From UBA10205 sp964373815 (GTDB lineage Archaea > Iainarchaeota > Iainarchaeia > Iainarchaeales > Iainarchaeaceae), in assembly GCA_964373815.1 (NCBI GenBank), contig CAYJWI010000021.1, positions 1 to 16,824 of the forward strand: a DNA stretch of 16,824 bases. Direction: 5' to 3'. The translations under genes and the position numbers were made by a program. Positions 1 through 7,600 of this stretch are shown here, piece after piece. The notes under the pieces are model-generated. The model made no database searches. It saw only the letters and a list, made by a program, of their open reading frames with translations, and was not told the DNA's origin. Numbering within the stretch: position 1 is the stretch's first letter; the number at the start of each line of letters is the position of its first letter.

Positions 1-7
1 AGGTTAG

Positions 8-430
8 GGAAGTTATGCAACTTTTCACGCGCAATCATCATCAGAGGCCATCGCAAGGATGAAGGCGCTCGGCGCAATGGAAATAGACATCGCGGCCATT
101 GATCTTATACTCACCCAGAAGAGGTGGAGCGTCTACTCGAAAGGCGAATGCACGGAGCAGAGAAAACTCGTGGAAATCTGCGAGCCTTACCTTGGCCAGA
201 AAGGTGTTAGTGCGAGGAAGATTTTTTCATTCAAACACGCAAATGGAAAATTTGCAAAAGAAGGTTTCGGGGAAAAGTGTGCGGAAAAAATCTGCAGGGC
301 TTTTGGTATAAGCATGGCCGGCCTTGATGAGGAAATAGGCAGGCGGCAAAAATTCCTCGAAAGCCTCGGCGCAAGGAAAAGCGGGGGGTTCTTCGATGCG
401 ATACATGGCTTTGGAAAAAATGCGCCATGA
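8..430 (+). CDS. C-terminal part of a TadA/GspE-type secretion ATPase (5' end missing or interrupted)
   Basis: This is the last ~140 codons of a type II/IV secretion or type IV pilus ATPase, the cytoplasmic hexameric motor that powers filament assembly or secretion. The reading frame starting at base 8 gives G-S-Y-A-T-F-H-A-Q-S-S-S-E-A-I-A-R-M. This matches the conserved histidine box (T-x-H-A-x-S-x-x-E-A) of the family, followed by a typical C-terminal domain containing D-L-I-L-T-Q. The Walker A and B motifs lie outside the window. The first ATG in frame is at 59, but the homology clearly begins before it. In the same frame a TAG at 5-7 directly precedes the histidine box, so the gene is either broken by a nonsense change or affected by an error at the window edge. 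The 3' end overlaps the downstream platform gene, as expected for a tadA-tadB-tadC operon. Family assignment is firm; which system it serves is inferred. Confidence 0.75.
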   Translation, partial: GSYATFHAQSSSEAIARMKALGAMEIDIAAIDLILTQKRWSVYSKGECTEQRKLVEICEPYLGQKGVSARKIFSFKHANGKFAKEGFGEKCAEKICRAFGISMAGLDEEIGRRQKFLESLGARKSGGFFDAIHGFGKNAP

Positions 431-1208
431 GCTGCAAGGCGAACTCGACTGCCTCGGAAAAGGCGGAGATGCGCAAAAGCACATGGCGGATTGCGCAAAA
501 ATATCAGCGGCGGCAACCGTGCTTGCATGGCTCGGATGGGCACTGTTCTCAAAAGAGGCCATTGCCGGCATATTGTTTTCGCTTGCTACGGGAGCCTGCG
601 CATTTGCCTTCACTATTTACGGGCCGGGAAGGGAACTCGATGCAAGGGCTAGAAGGATTGAGAAGGAACTTCCATTCGCGCTCATGCAGCTAAGCGTTGA
701 GCTCAACACCGGCTTTCCCATGGACAGGGCGATGTGGAGGATTGCGAAAGGGGATTATGGGGAACTGTCCGGCATTTTATTGAAAGCGCTGAGGACCGCA
801 AGGCTTTCCGGCGAATCAATCCCGAAGGCGCTCTTTTCGGCGGCTGAAAAGGAAAAATCGAAGCAGCTGCGCAGGTGCTTTTCGCAGCTTGTTTCAATTT
901 ACGAGCAGGGCACGAAAAAAGCGCCGGGCGAAATTGTGAGGCAGATGGCCCTTGAAGGCCTCTCGAGGCAGAAAGCCGAGGCAAAGGAGTTCGCGGGAAA
1001 AATGCAGGTGCTCTCGATAGCTTTCATCGCGGTTTCGGCGATAGTGCCAGCGCTCTTCGAGGCATTCATCGCAATAGGGAGCTCCTTTATTGAAATCGCA
1101 TTCGGCCCTGCCGAGGTGCTGCTAATCACCTGCGTCGCATTTCCTGCGCTTGATGCGGCAATCCTGCTCTACATTATGGGCCTTACGCCTGAATCAATGA
1201 AGGGATGA
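396..1208 (+). CDS. TadB-like type II secretion system F-domain membrane protein
   Basis: This 270-residue protein is an inner-membrane platform protein of a type IV pilus/Tad-like machine. It would anchor the ATPase and transmit its motion to the pilins. An N-terminal hydrophobic pair spans about residues 36-75. Next comes the T2SF signature around residues 86-113 (R-R-I-E-K-E-L-P-F-A-L, then G-F-P-M-D-R-A), a cytoplasmic helical region, and two hydrophobic segments near 205-227 and 240-262. A G-rich stretch about 7 nt upstream of the ATG at 396 could serve as a ribosome site; ATGs at 405 and 420 are alternatives. The start overlaps the ATPase gene by 35 nt (or 11 nt from 420), and the stop overlaps the next start in ATGA, so translation is probably coupled. 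The family assignment is well supported. The TadB label follows gene order. Confidence 0.85.
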   Translation: MRYMALEKMRHELQGELDCLGKGGDAQKHMADCAKISAAATVLAWLGWALFSKEAIAGILFSLATGACAFAFTIYGPGRELDARARRIEKELPFALMQLSVELNTGFPMDRAMWRIAKGDYGELSGILLKALRTARLSGESIPKALFSAAEKEKSKQLRRCFSQLVSIYEQGTKKAPGEIVRQMALEGLSRQKAEAKEFAGKMQVLSIAFIAVSAIVPALFEAFIAIGSSFIEIAFGPAEVLLITCVAFPALDAAILLYIMGLTPESMKG

Positions 1209-2110
1209 GAATGTCTTTGTTTGGTGGGGGAACGCAGAAAGAATTCGGCGAAATGCTCGAAATGACGGGCTACCGCAAAAGCGTGAAAAGGTTTTATGAG
1301 GAGTGCCTTGCACTGGGGGCAATAGCTGGGGTTGGCGTGCTCTATTACGGCCTTTTCGCTGCACAGAGCGGGAAAGTTTCCATGCTCGCGATAATCGCCT
1401 TTTTCGCGCCGCTTGTGCTGAACTATTTTTACAGGCTCTATCTTTTTGATGAAAGGAAAAAAAGGGTTGAGGAGGAAGTGCCGGACATGCTCCTTCTCGC
1501 CTCATCGCTGCCTGAAAGGATGGGCCTTGAGAGGATTGTGGGCGAAATTGCAAAAACAGGGAAGGGGCCGCTGCAGGAGGAGTTCGCCCTTGCAGAGAAA
1601 AAAATCATGGCAGGAATGCCGATTGAGCAGGCGCTTGCGGGGATGAAAGCAAGGAACAAATCGAGGCCCCTTTCGAGGGCGATAGAGTTAATCACAAATG
1701 CATTGCGCTCAGGAGCTGAAATGAACTCTGTGTTCAGGGAAACCGCCCAGGATTTCATGGAAACGAATTCGCTTTTGAGGGAGCGGGCAGCGAATTGTGC
1801 AACACAAAAATACACGCTCCTCTTCGCGGGGGGGATCATAGTGCCTTTCATACTCGGGACGCTTACAGGGATGGTTTCAAAGCTCGGGTTTTCAGGGATC
1901 GCGGAACTCGGAATCGGGCTTTCTGAAATTAAGAAGGCTGGCCTAATTGACGCATCCGGGCTTGCCAACATCATCTACATTGCAGAGTACGCCGCCATTG
2001 CCTCTGTTTTTGTCGCGTTCCAGGAAGGCTCTCAGAAGAAGGCTGTGCTCTATGCCATGGCGCTGCTTCCATGCGGGCTGATTGCTTACTTCATCGGGAA
2101 AGGCATATAA
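1205..2110 (+). CDS. TadC-like type II secretion system F-domain membrane protein
   Basis: This is the second platform protein, 301 residues, paralogous to the upstream gene. It has two N-terminal membrane segments (about 35-53 and 58-76), then the T2SF core beginning R-V-E-E-E-V-P-D-M-L-L-L near residue 87, with the G-M-P-I-E-Q-A-L element typical of the cytoplasmic helical bundle. C-terminal membrane segments follow near 207-228, 254-272 and 282-299. The ATG at 1205 overlaps the previous stop in ATGA; an ATG two codons later (1211) is also possible. Archaeal Tad and pilus clusters usually carry two such T2SF proteins after the ATPase, as here. The operon appears to end with this gene, because a TATA-like box precedes the next one. 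Confidence 0.85.
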   Translation: MRMSLFGGGTQKEFGEMLEMTGYRKSVKRFYEECLALGAIAGVGVLYYGLFAAQSGKVSMLAIIAFFAPLVLNYFYRLYLFDERKKRVEEEVPDMLLLASSLPERMGLERIVGEIAKTGKGPLQEEFALAEKKIMAGMPIEQALAGMKARNKSRPLSRAIELITNALRSGAEMNSVFRETAQDFMETNSLLRERAANCATQKYTLLFAGGIIVPFILGTLTGMVSKLGFSGIAELGIGLSEIKKAGLIDASGLANIIYIAEYAAIASVFVAFQEGSQKKAVLYAMALLPCGLIAYFIGKGI

Positions 2111-2140
2111 CCAAAAGAAAGAGGATTGCCGACAAAAGAA

Positions 2141-2148
2141 TTTTAAAG
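2141..2148 (+). promoter_or_regulatory. TATA-like box for the PAC2 gene
   Basis: TTTTAAAG lies with its centre about 31 nt upstream of the ATG at 2176. That is consistent with an archaeal TATA box giving a leader of only a few bases. No ribosome-binding motif stands before the start. This is inferred from spacing and composition only. Confidence 0.45.
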
Positions 2149-2175
2149 TAGTCTTGCCTTTGTTTAACGGTTTGA

Positions 2176-2919
2176 ATGGGACATGAAATAGAGTTTGTGC
2201 ATTTCGGCAAGGAAAACCTCAAAGGCTACACCCTCATAGAGGGTTTCCCGGGAATGGGGCTTGTTGGCACAATCGCGGCGAAGTACTTGGTTGAAAAGCT
2301 CAAGTACGAATACATTGGCTACATTGATTCGGATTGTTTCATGCCGGTAATAAGGATACATGAAGGCCTGCCTGTGAGGCCTGCGCGGATTTATGCCGAC
2401 AGGAAGAACAAAATAGCGGTGCTCATCTCAGAGCAGGTGATTGGAAAGCATTTCACCACCGCGATGGCAAAAAAAACGGTGCAGTGGGTAGAGAAGAACG
2501 GGATAGAGGAGCTGATTTCACTTTCAGGCGTGCAGGCCTCCGGGGATGGCACAAGGGAAATGATTTACGGCATTGCCGCAAACGAGGAGTCTAAGGCGCT
2601 GCTAAAAAAGTACAGCCTGAATGAAATAAAGGAAGGCATCACCACCGGCATCACGGCGCTCATATTGCTCGAGCTGCACGATTCAAAGGTTAGGGCAATC
2701 TCCATACTTGGCAATGTCCAGCTCTCCGCGGATTACAAGGCCACCGCTGAAGTTTTAAAGAAGCTCAATGAAATACTCGGCCTCAACCTCAATGTCGAGC
2801 CACTGCTCGAAGAGGCAAGGGAAACAGAGAAGCAGCTCATAGAGCAGCTCCAGAAGCTGCGGGACACGCGCGACAACGCGGAGAAGTTCGAAACCAAGAC
2901 TCCGCCGCCAATAACGTGA
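2176..2919 (+). CDS. PAC2 family protein (archaeal proteasome-assembly-chaperone homologue)
   Basis: A 247-residue cytoplasmic protein of the PAC2 family (COG2047-like). Archaeal members include the proteasome-binding chaperones related to PbaA/PbaB. The family core is visible: G-F-P-G-M-G-L-V-G at residues 23-31, the region leading to L-S-G-V near 116-119, and the alternating strand-helix pattern through about residue 200. The last 40 residues are a charged coiled-coil-like helix (about 206-238) ending in F-E-T-K-T-P-P-P-I-T. No C-terminal hydrophobic-Tyr-X motif is seen in this frame. The start is the first ATG after a TATA-like box. The final ten codons are repeated downstream at 3050-3079 with only silent differences, and two 63-bp structured repeats lie between. 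The gene end therefore may have been rearranged. Family is well supported; partner and exact role are not visible. Confidence 0.85.
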   Translation: MGHEIEFVHFGKENLKGYTLIEGFPGMGLVGTIAAKYLVEKLKYEYIGYIDSDCFMPVIRIHEGLPVRPARIYADRKNKIAVLISEQVIGKHFTTAMAKKTVQWVEKNGIEELISLSGVQASGDGTREMIYGIAANEESKALLKKYSLNEIKEGITTGITALILLELHDSKVRAISILGNVQLSADYKATAEVLKKLNEILGLNLNVEPLLEEARETEKQLIEQLQKLRDTRDNAEKFETKTPPPIT

Positions 2920-2928
2920 GCAAAAACA

Positions 2929-3049
2929 TTGCGAAGCATTGTCCATACGAAGCATGGACTTCCGCACCCAACAAACACAACTGTTGATTAAATGCGAAGC
3001 ATAGTCCCGTCGCAGACGGGACTTCCGCACCCAACAGACGGAACTGTTG
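2929..3049. repeat. Two tandem 63-bp structured repeats with covarying stem
   Basis: Unit 1 is 2929-2986 and unit 2 is 2992-3049, with every landmark offset by exactly 63 bases. Each unit has three dyads in order. The first is a GCGAAGC mini-hairpin (2931-2937 and 2994-3000). The second is a central stem: GTCCAT pairing with ATGGAC in unit 1 (2941-2946/2954-2959) and AGTCCCGTC pairing with GACGGGACT in unit 2 (3003-3011/3015-3023). The third is CAACA pairing with TGTTG (2969-2973/2982-2986 and 3032-3036/3045-3049). The joining segment ACTTCCGCACCCAACA is identical in both units. The central stem differs in sequence but keeps pairing, which points to selection on structure. It lies just after the PAC2 stop codon, so it could act in its 3' untranslated region or be a small mobile repeat. 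No known family was recognised. Confidence 0.8.
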
Positions 3050-3079
3050 TTTGAAACCAAAACGCCTCCGCCGATAACA
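3050..3079 (+). repeat. Duplicate of the last ten PAC2 codons, differing only at silent sites
   Basis: These 30 bases read F-E-T-K-T-P-P-P-I-T, the same peptide as the PAC2 C-terminus at 2887-2916. Six of the ten codons differ (TTC/TTT, AAG/AAA, ACT/ACG, CCG/CCT, CCA/CCG, ACG/ACA), and all six changes are synonymous. The copy lies 163 bases downstream, after the PAC2 stop. In its own frame it continues for a few codons to TAA at 3104-3106. It is probably a remnant of a duplicated or former gene end. Confidence 0.75.
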
Positions 3080-3098
3080 CAATCCGCCCACAGAATAG

Positions 3099-3107
3099 TT
3101 TATTAAT
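3099..3107 (+). promoter_or_regulatory. TATA-like box for the cysteine-repeat protein gene
   Basis: TTTATTAAT is centred 26 nt upstream of the ATG at 3129, the spacing expected for a leaderless archaeal transcript. No Shine-Dalgarno-like motif intervenes. Confidence 0.55.
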
Positions 3108-3128
3108 TACAAATCACAATTTCTATCC

Positions 3129-3971
3129 ATGGATTACAAGTGGCTCGCGGTGCCGGTGCTTCTCATTCTCGCTCTCGGCGTTGCGCTCTACCTGAACCAG
3201 CCAAAAGTCGGGCAGGTTGAAGGGGTGAAGTACCAGTCCGCAGGCGGGGACGAGTACCTCGATTACGATTATACAACGCCTGAAGAAGTAGGGGTCGGGG
3301 AGGCTGACCCTAACATCAAAACTTCCGGAGTTGCACCGAAAAGCCTTGCTGACTGCGCAGCGGTTGGGGAATCGGAGAAGGACTGGTGCTATACCCAGTA
3401 CGCGCTCTACTCCGGCGATGAGAAGGGATGCGCTCTTCCGGGCGAGCAGGCATCAAAGGATGATTGTTTCGCGCAGCTAGCCCTCGTGGAAAACAAGCCA
3501 GGGCTCTGCGACAGGGTGGAGGTCGGCAGGGCGCAGTGCAGCATAACGATTGCGGTGGCAGAGAAAAACCCATCCCTGTGCGAAAAAGGCAAATTTGAAA
3601 AAGAGCAATGCCTCAAGGCCGTTGCCGCGAAAAGCCAGGATATGTGCGCAAAGGATGAGCAGAGGAAAATATGCAACGACGCGGTGCAGGCAAATGATGC
3701 GGGCATCTGTTCCCAAATGATTGATTACACGGAGTTCTGCTACTACAATATCGCGGTGGACACCAATAGTTCCTCTCTCTGCAACAAGGCGGGAGAATCG
3801 AGGGACTCGTGCTTCTTCAAGGTTGCGCTTGGCACGAGCAACGAGGCAATATGCGAAAACCTAACTGAAACAAGGGACAATTGTATAGCATGGGTGGCCT
3901 TCAACACCGGCAATAAGGAGCTCTGCTACAAGGCAGGAAAGGAAACCCAGAGCTGCCTGGATGATTTATAG
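3129..3971 (+). CDS. Membrane-anchored protein with a 24-residue two-cysteine repeat
   Basis: This 280-residue protein was not recognised as a named family. Residues 6-22 form a single N-terminal membrane anchor, so the rest should lie outside the cytoplasm. After an acidic, Tyr-rich linker (about 35-65) come 18 cysteines between residues 76 and 276. They follow a near-regular pattern in which spacings of about 10 and 14 alternate, giving roughly nine units of about 24 residues. Units share the form C-x9-C-[FIL]-x-x-[VI]-A-[VL]-x-x-x-N-x-x-x-C. Even numbers and regular spacing suggest disulfide-stabilised helical hairpins stacked as a solenoid. N-glycosylation sequons are seen at N213 and N244. 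A TATA-like box sits 26 nt before the start, so it is transcribed on its own. A surface scaffold or binding role is a guess. Confidence 0.85.
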   Translation: MDYKWLAVPVLLILALGVALYLNQPKVGQVEGVKYQSAGGDEYLDYDYTTPEEVGVGEADPNIKTSGVAPKSLADCAAVGESEKDWCYTQYALYSGDEKGCALPGEQASKDDCFAQLALVENKPGLCDRVEVGRAQCSITIAVAEKNPSLCEKGKFEKEQCLKAVAAKSQDMCAKDEQRKICNDAVQANDAGICSQMIDYTEFCYYNIAVDTNSSSLCNKAGESRDSCFFKVALGTSNEAICENLTETRDNCIAWVAFNTGNKELCYKAGKETQSCLDDL

Positions 3972-3992
3972 GCTAATAGCGACCAACTACTT

Positions 3993-4000
3993 TTTTATAC
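3993..4000 (+). promoter_or_regulatory. TATA-like box for the gene at 4022
   Basis: TTTTATAC is centred 25-26 nt before the ATG at 4022, suggesting a leaderless transcript. The T-run immediately before it (from 3991) could also terminate the upstream transcript. Confidence 0.5.
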
Positions 4001-4021
4001 CCTCAAGGGCATTAATGTTTC

Positions 4022-4669
4022 ATGGGCGGACACGGAGAAGGCAGATGGCATAAGGCGAAGGAGTTTATTCGCCATGACCCTTTTAATTTATTTAATCCAT
4101 TGTTTTGGGTAAGTGAAGGACTTGGAATCCGTAACAAAAGAAGGGTGGTTTCTCAACTCCATGCACAAGCAGCCCATCTAGAGCACGACTCTGTATTCAA
4201 AAGGCTGCGCAGGGAAGCCGGTTTTCTCGGGTATGACGAAAAAGGCGTATTCCGTGGAAAGGCAATGTATGACATCGCAATGGCGGTGCAGGAAATTTAT
4301 GAAGTGGAAAGGGCAGTGAAGGTCGCGGGGAAGGACGTAAAGCTCGGCGAAGCCGTGAATGAAAAATTGAAGGAAAAAGGGGTCAAACCGCTTTCGAAAG
4401 CGGAGTCAGACATCTATTCGCAGATGGCGGGGGATTACCAGAAGCTGCACAGCATTTGGGAACAGCTAATCAAGCAATACACGCTTTACGGGCAAATGGA
4501 TGCAGAGCACCGGGAAAGGTACGAGAAGGGGCTTGCACAATTCAATGCGGAGCTTGCGCATCTCAAGGCTGAAATGGCAAGGCACCAAGGCCTTTCACTC
4601 AGGGCAAGGGCAATGTATGATGTAATAAATGACCTTACCAGGGGAAGGAGAGCCACGCTAACTGGTTGA
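4022..4669 (+). CDS. Hypothetical helical protein, 215 residues
   Basis: Not recognised. The protein is soluble-looking, with no signal peptide and no membrane segment. The N-terminus is rich in His, Gly and Phe (first 30 residues), and the rest is predominantly helical and highly charged. Long amphipathic stretches at about 80-125 and 135-200 could form a coiled coil or helical bundle. A short echo of A-M-Y-D-[IV] appears near residues 80 and 198 and may mark an internal repeat. The start is the only ATG consistent with the TATA-like box upstream. The gene is convergent with the giant minus-strand gene, and the two ends overlap by 12 nt (4658-4669). Composition matches its neighbours, so it is likely a real gene; its function is unknown. 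Confidence 0.7.
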   Translation: MGGHGEGRWHKAKEFIRHDPFNLFNPLFWVSEGLGIRNKRRVVSQLHAQAAHLEHDSVFKRLRREAGFLGYDEKGVFRGKAMYDIAMAVQEIYEVERAVKVAGKDVKLGEAVNEKLKEKGVKPLSKAESDIYSQMAGDYQKLHSIWEQLIKQYTLYGQMDAEHRERYEKGLAQFNAELAHLKAEMARHQGLSLRARAMYDVINDLTRGRRATLTG

Positions 4670-7600
4670 TGCTTTTTTCCTCTGCCTTATGAAAACGAAT
4701 GAAACGGCAATTACCGCAAGCAGCAGCGCAAGCAGTGCCCTGCTCTCCGGAAGCGATGGGAGGTTCAAAAAGCCCTTGTCCTCCTTTCCCAAATCCAGAT
4801 TAAGCACGTTGCCAGAGGCCGTGGCTGTGGTCTCGCCGTTTGGCTGCACCCTTGCCGCAATCCCGTCCCTGAACGCCTCTATGAGCGGTAGCAGCTGCGC
4901 GTTCTCCGCATACCACAATCCCTTGTCAGGGTCATAGTAAAATGAGCCGTTCTTGCCCTGCGCGGCGGTGAGCAGCTCTGGCTTGTTCTGGTCCAGCTGC
5001 ACGAAAGGCGCTCCGTCCTTTGTTGTGAACTTGAGATCGTGCTCCTGCCCATCATTCGTCCTTATCTTGAGGCCTTCGGGCGTCTGCGAAATCTTGCCGA
5101 CATAATCCGTGACCTTGCCTGTTTCCTTGTCCACTACGCGCAAATGGTCTTCGCAAACCCCCTGGGCGTTCTTCTCCGCCGAAATCACGAACCTCTGTGT
5201 CGGGGTTTCGAAGACAGTGAACGGGCCCTGGTGCGAGAGTGCCTTGTTGAACTTGTCCACTTTAGCGGTCTTGTAATCCGAGGCAAGGTCGGGTATTAGC
5301 TCGAAGTTGAGGCTCGGCTCTTCGCACTGCGTCTGCTCGTTTAGTTCGCGCTCGAGCTTTGGCTTTATGCCTTTCACGAGGTCCTTGCTCAAGATTCCGT
5401 CCTCGTGGTGCTTTAGCCATGTCAGGAAGCAGCCATTGGGCTTTACTATGATCGTGCCGTTCTCGAACTGCAGGCTCTCGAGCTTTCCTAGTTCTGTAGA
5501 GCCGTCATTCGAGTTTGAAAGGTTGACGTCCTTGTTCGCGTAAATGGTTATGGTGGCATTCTTGCCCTCGGCAATCTTCCTCGGAACCCCTTCAGCTATA
5601 ATCCTCTCCCCCATCGCCCTCACATTTGGATGGGTTGTGGTAACAACAGCCCTTAGCTTTCCGAACGCGTCATTGAGCTTCTCCGAATCGAGCGAGAGGC
5701 CGGTCTGCTGCACGACCCCGTCCTTTATGCACCTTAGCAAATCCTGGTTTAGCACCCGCACTTCTCCCTGCGCGTTTATCTCGAACGCTTTTCCTGATGC
5801 CGCATTGAGGCAGGTTTCCGTGAGGGTGTTGGGGATTTCAATCGCGGGGATGCCGAGGTTTGTCGAGGCGAGGCGCACATTGTCAGGCGATTCGACAACC
5901 GTTTTCCCGTTGGCGCTTATCTGGCCTTTCGCGAAATCTATGTTGAGGTTCACATCATTTATTCCGCGGAGCTGCTCTGAACCCGTCTGCCTGTATGAGG
6001 CGGGGGTGATGTCGCACCCTTTGCCGCACCAGAAGTAGAAGAGGCTCCTTGAATCGAGCTGCCCGCTGCTGAGGCCTTCGAGGCGCAGTGTTGCCTGCAC
6101 TATGTCGTTCTCCTTCGAATCCGAGACGAACTTGTCTATCTCGGTCCCTATCTGCTCGACTGCCTGCTTTGTGAGGGTGTTGCTGTCGCCCTTGAAGCTG
6201 TCGACAAAGTTTTCCTTGAACCTCTTGACCATGTCCGAGACCTTGTCAGTTGACTTCTGCGTCGGGCTTTCCTTGCCGCCCTTCTTGTTCGCGTCCTCTT
6301 TCACGGGCACGAAGTAGTGCGCGTAATAGCCCTCATCTGCATCCACGCAGCCGTGCAGTTGCGGGGCGATGGCTATCTGCACTGCGGCTGTGCTGAAAAT
6401 GCCCGCCCAGAAGAATGTCGCGTAAGTGATTGATTGTATGCCTGAGAGGACGGCGCCTATCCTTCCCTTCTCCTTTACCGCTTCGGGCAGCAGCTTCCCG
6501 AATTCTACCCCGTAGAACTCGAGGCCTTCGAGCGCTTCCTTGCAGGTCTTTATCTTGTCATCAGTGATTGCCTTTACCAGGTTTATGGGCTCGCCCTTGC
6601 CCTCGCCGCTCTGGCCTTCGAGGTTCGTGTGCCCCGCATAAAGTATAATGGTCTGGCCTTTCTTTTTCGCCTCCTCGCTCACCGTGTCCTCGAGTATGTA
6701 GGAGAGGAGCTTTTTGTCCTGCACGAAGAAGAACGGCTTGAAGCGTGAGAGGTCATCGCTGCGCAAGACCATGCTGCAGTTCTCGCACGTATCTGGCCCC
6801 GTGAGGTAGAACGCGAGGTTCTCTGTTTTGCTGCGCAGCTCGTTTTTCGTGAGCGCGTCGTAGAGGTTCCTTACAGGGTTGTACTTTTGCGAAATCTCGT
6901 CGAGTATTAGTTTCCATGGAAGCTTGTTTATCACCTGTATGAACATGTCGCCCTGGTCCGAGCCTTCGTTCGCGAAGAAGTCAATGTATGCGTAATCGTA
7001 GATGTTCTGCTGGCCTATTGTGAACTTGAGCCTGTGCCAGGTTGTCGGCAGCTGGTACTGGCTTATGCCTTCAAGGCCGAAGCCTTTCTTCGCCCACCAG
7101 TAGCCGAATGGGAGCACTGTCCACTTCGCGCCGCCCTTGATAGTGAAATAGGTCCTTATCAGTTCGTCTTCCTGCGCCGCGAGCTTGTCTAGCGCGTTGA
7201 AGTAGCGCCTCGAGACCCAGTTCCTCTCCTGCACCGTGTCAATCATCTGCTGGACGTTCTTTACGCCGAAACTAAGGTTCGGCCTTATCCTTGCGTTCGT
7301 TATCCTGTCGACGAATTCGTGCGGGCTCATTACCCCGACTTCGGCCCATCGCCCTTCAACGACTTCCGCAGCATTGCTGATTGTGTTCTGTATGAATGGC
7401 ACGGAGGTCTTGTTGTAGGGTATGTACTCGCCGTAATCGTTCTTAACCCATGCCTCCCTTCTTGTCACAGAGGTCGATGCATTCTGGATGTTTGCGTACG
7501 AGAGCGGCCTCTTGTTTGCAGCTACGTCCCCCGCCTTGTCGAAAGTGTACATTACAAGGCCGTCGCCCCTTGACTGGTAGGCGCTGTTGAATCTCAAAGC

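Noticed and set aside
5..7. TAG read as pyrrolysine or another amino acid
   Set aside because: Several clear genes in the window end in TAG at the expected protein ends, and no pyl genes are visible.
1438..1974. A 178-codon open frame on the minus strand within the TadC-like gene
   Set aside because: The plus strand carries the T2SF signature. The antisense frame shows no motif and no promoter.
2929..3049. CRISPR-like repeats
   Set aside because: Only two units with no spacer between them and internal stem variation; no cas genes nearby.
2733..3091. Minus-strand open frames across the PAC2 end and the 63-bp repeats
   Set aside because: Several overlapping frames read through the repeats equally well, and none has a start signal or plausible protein. 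They arise from repeat symmetry.
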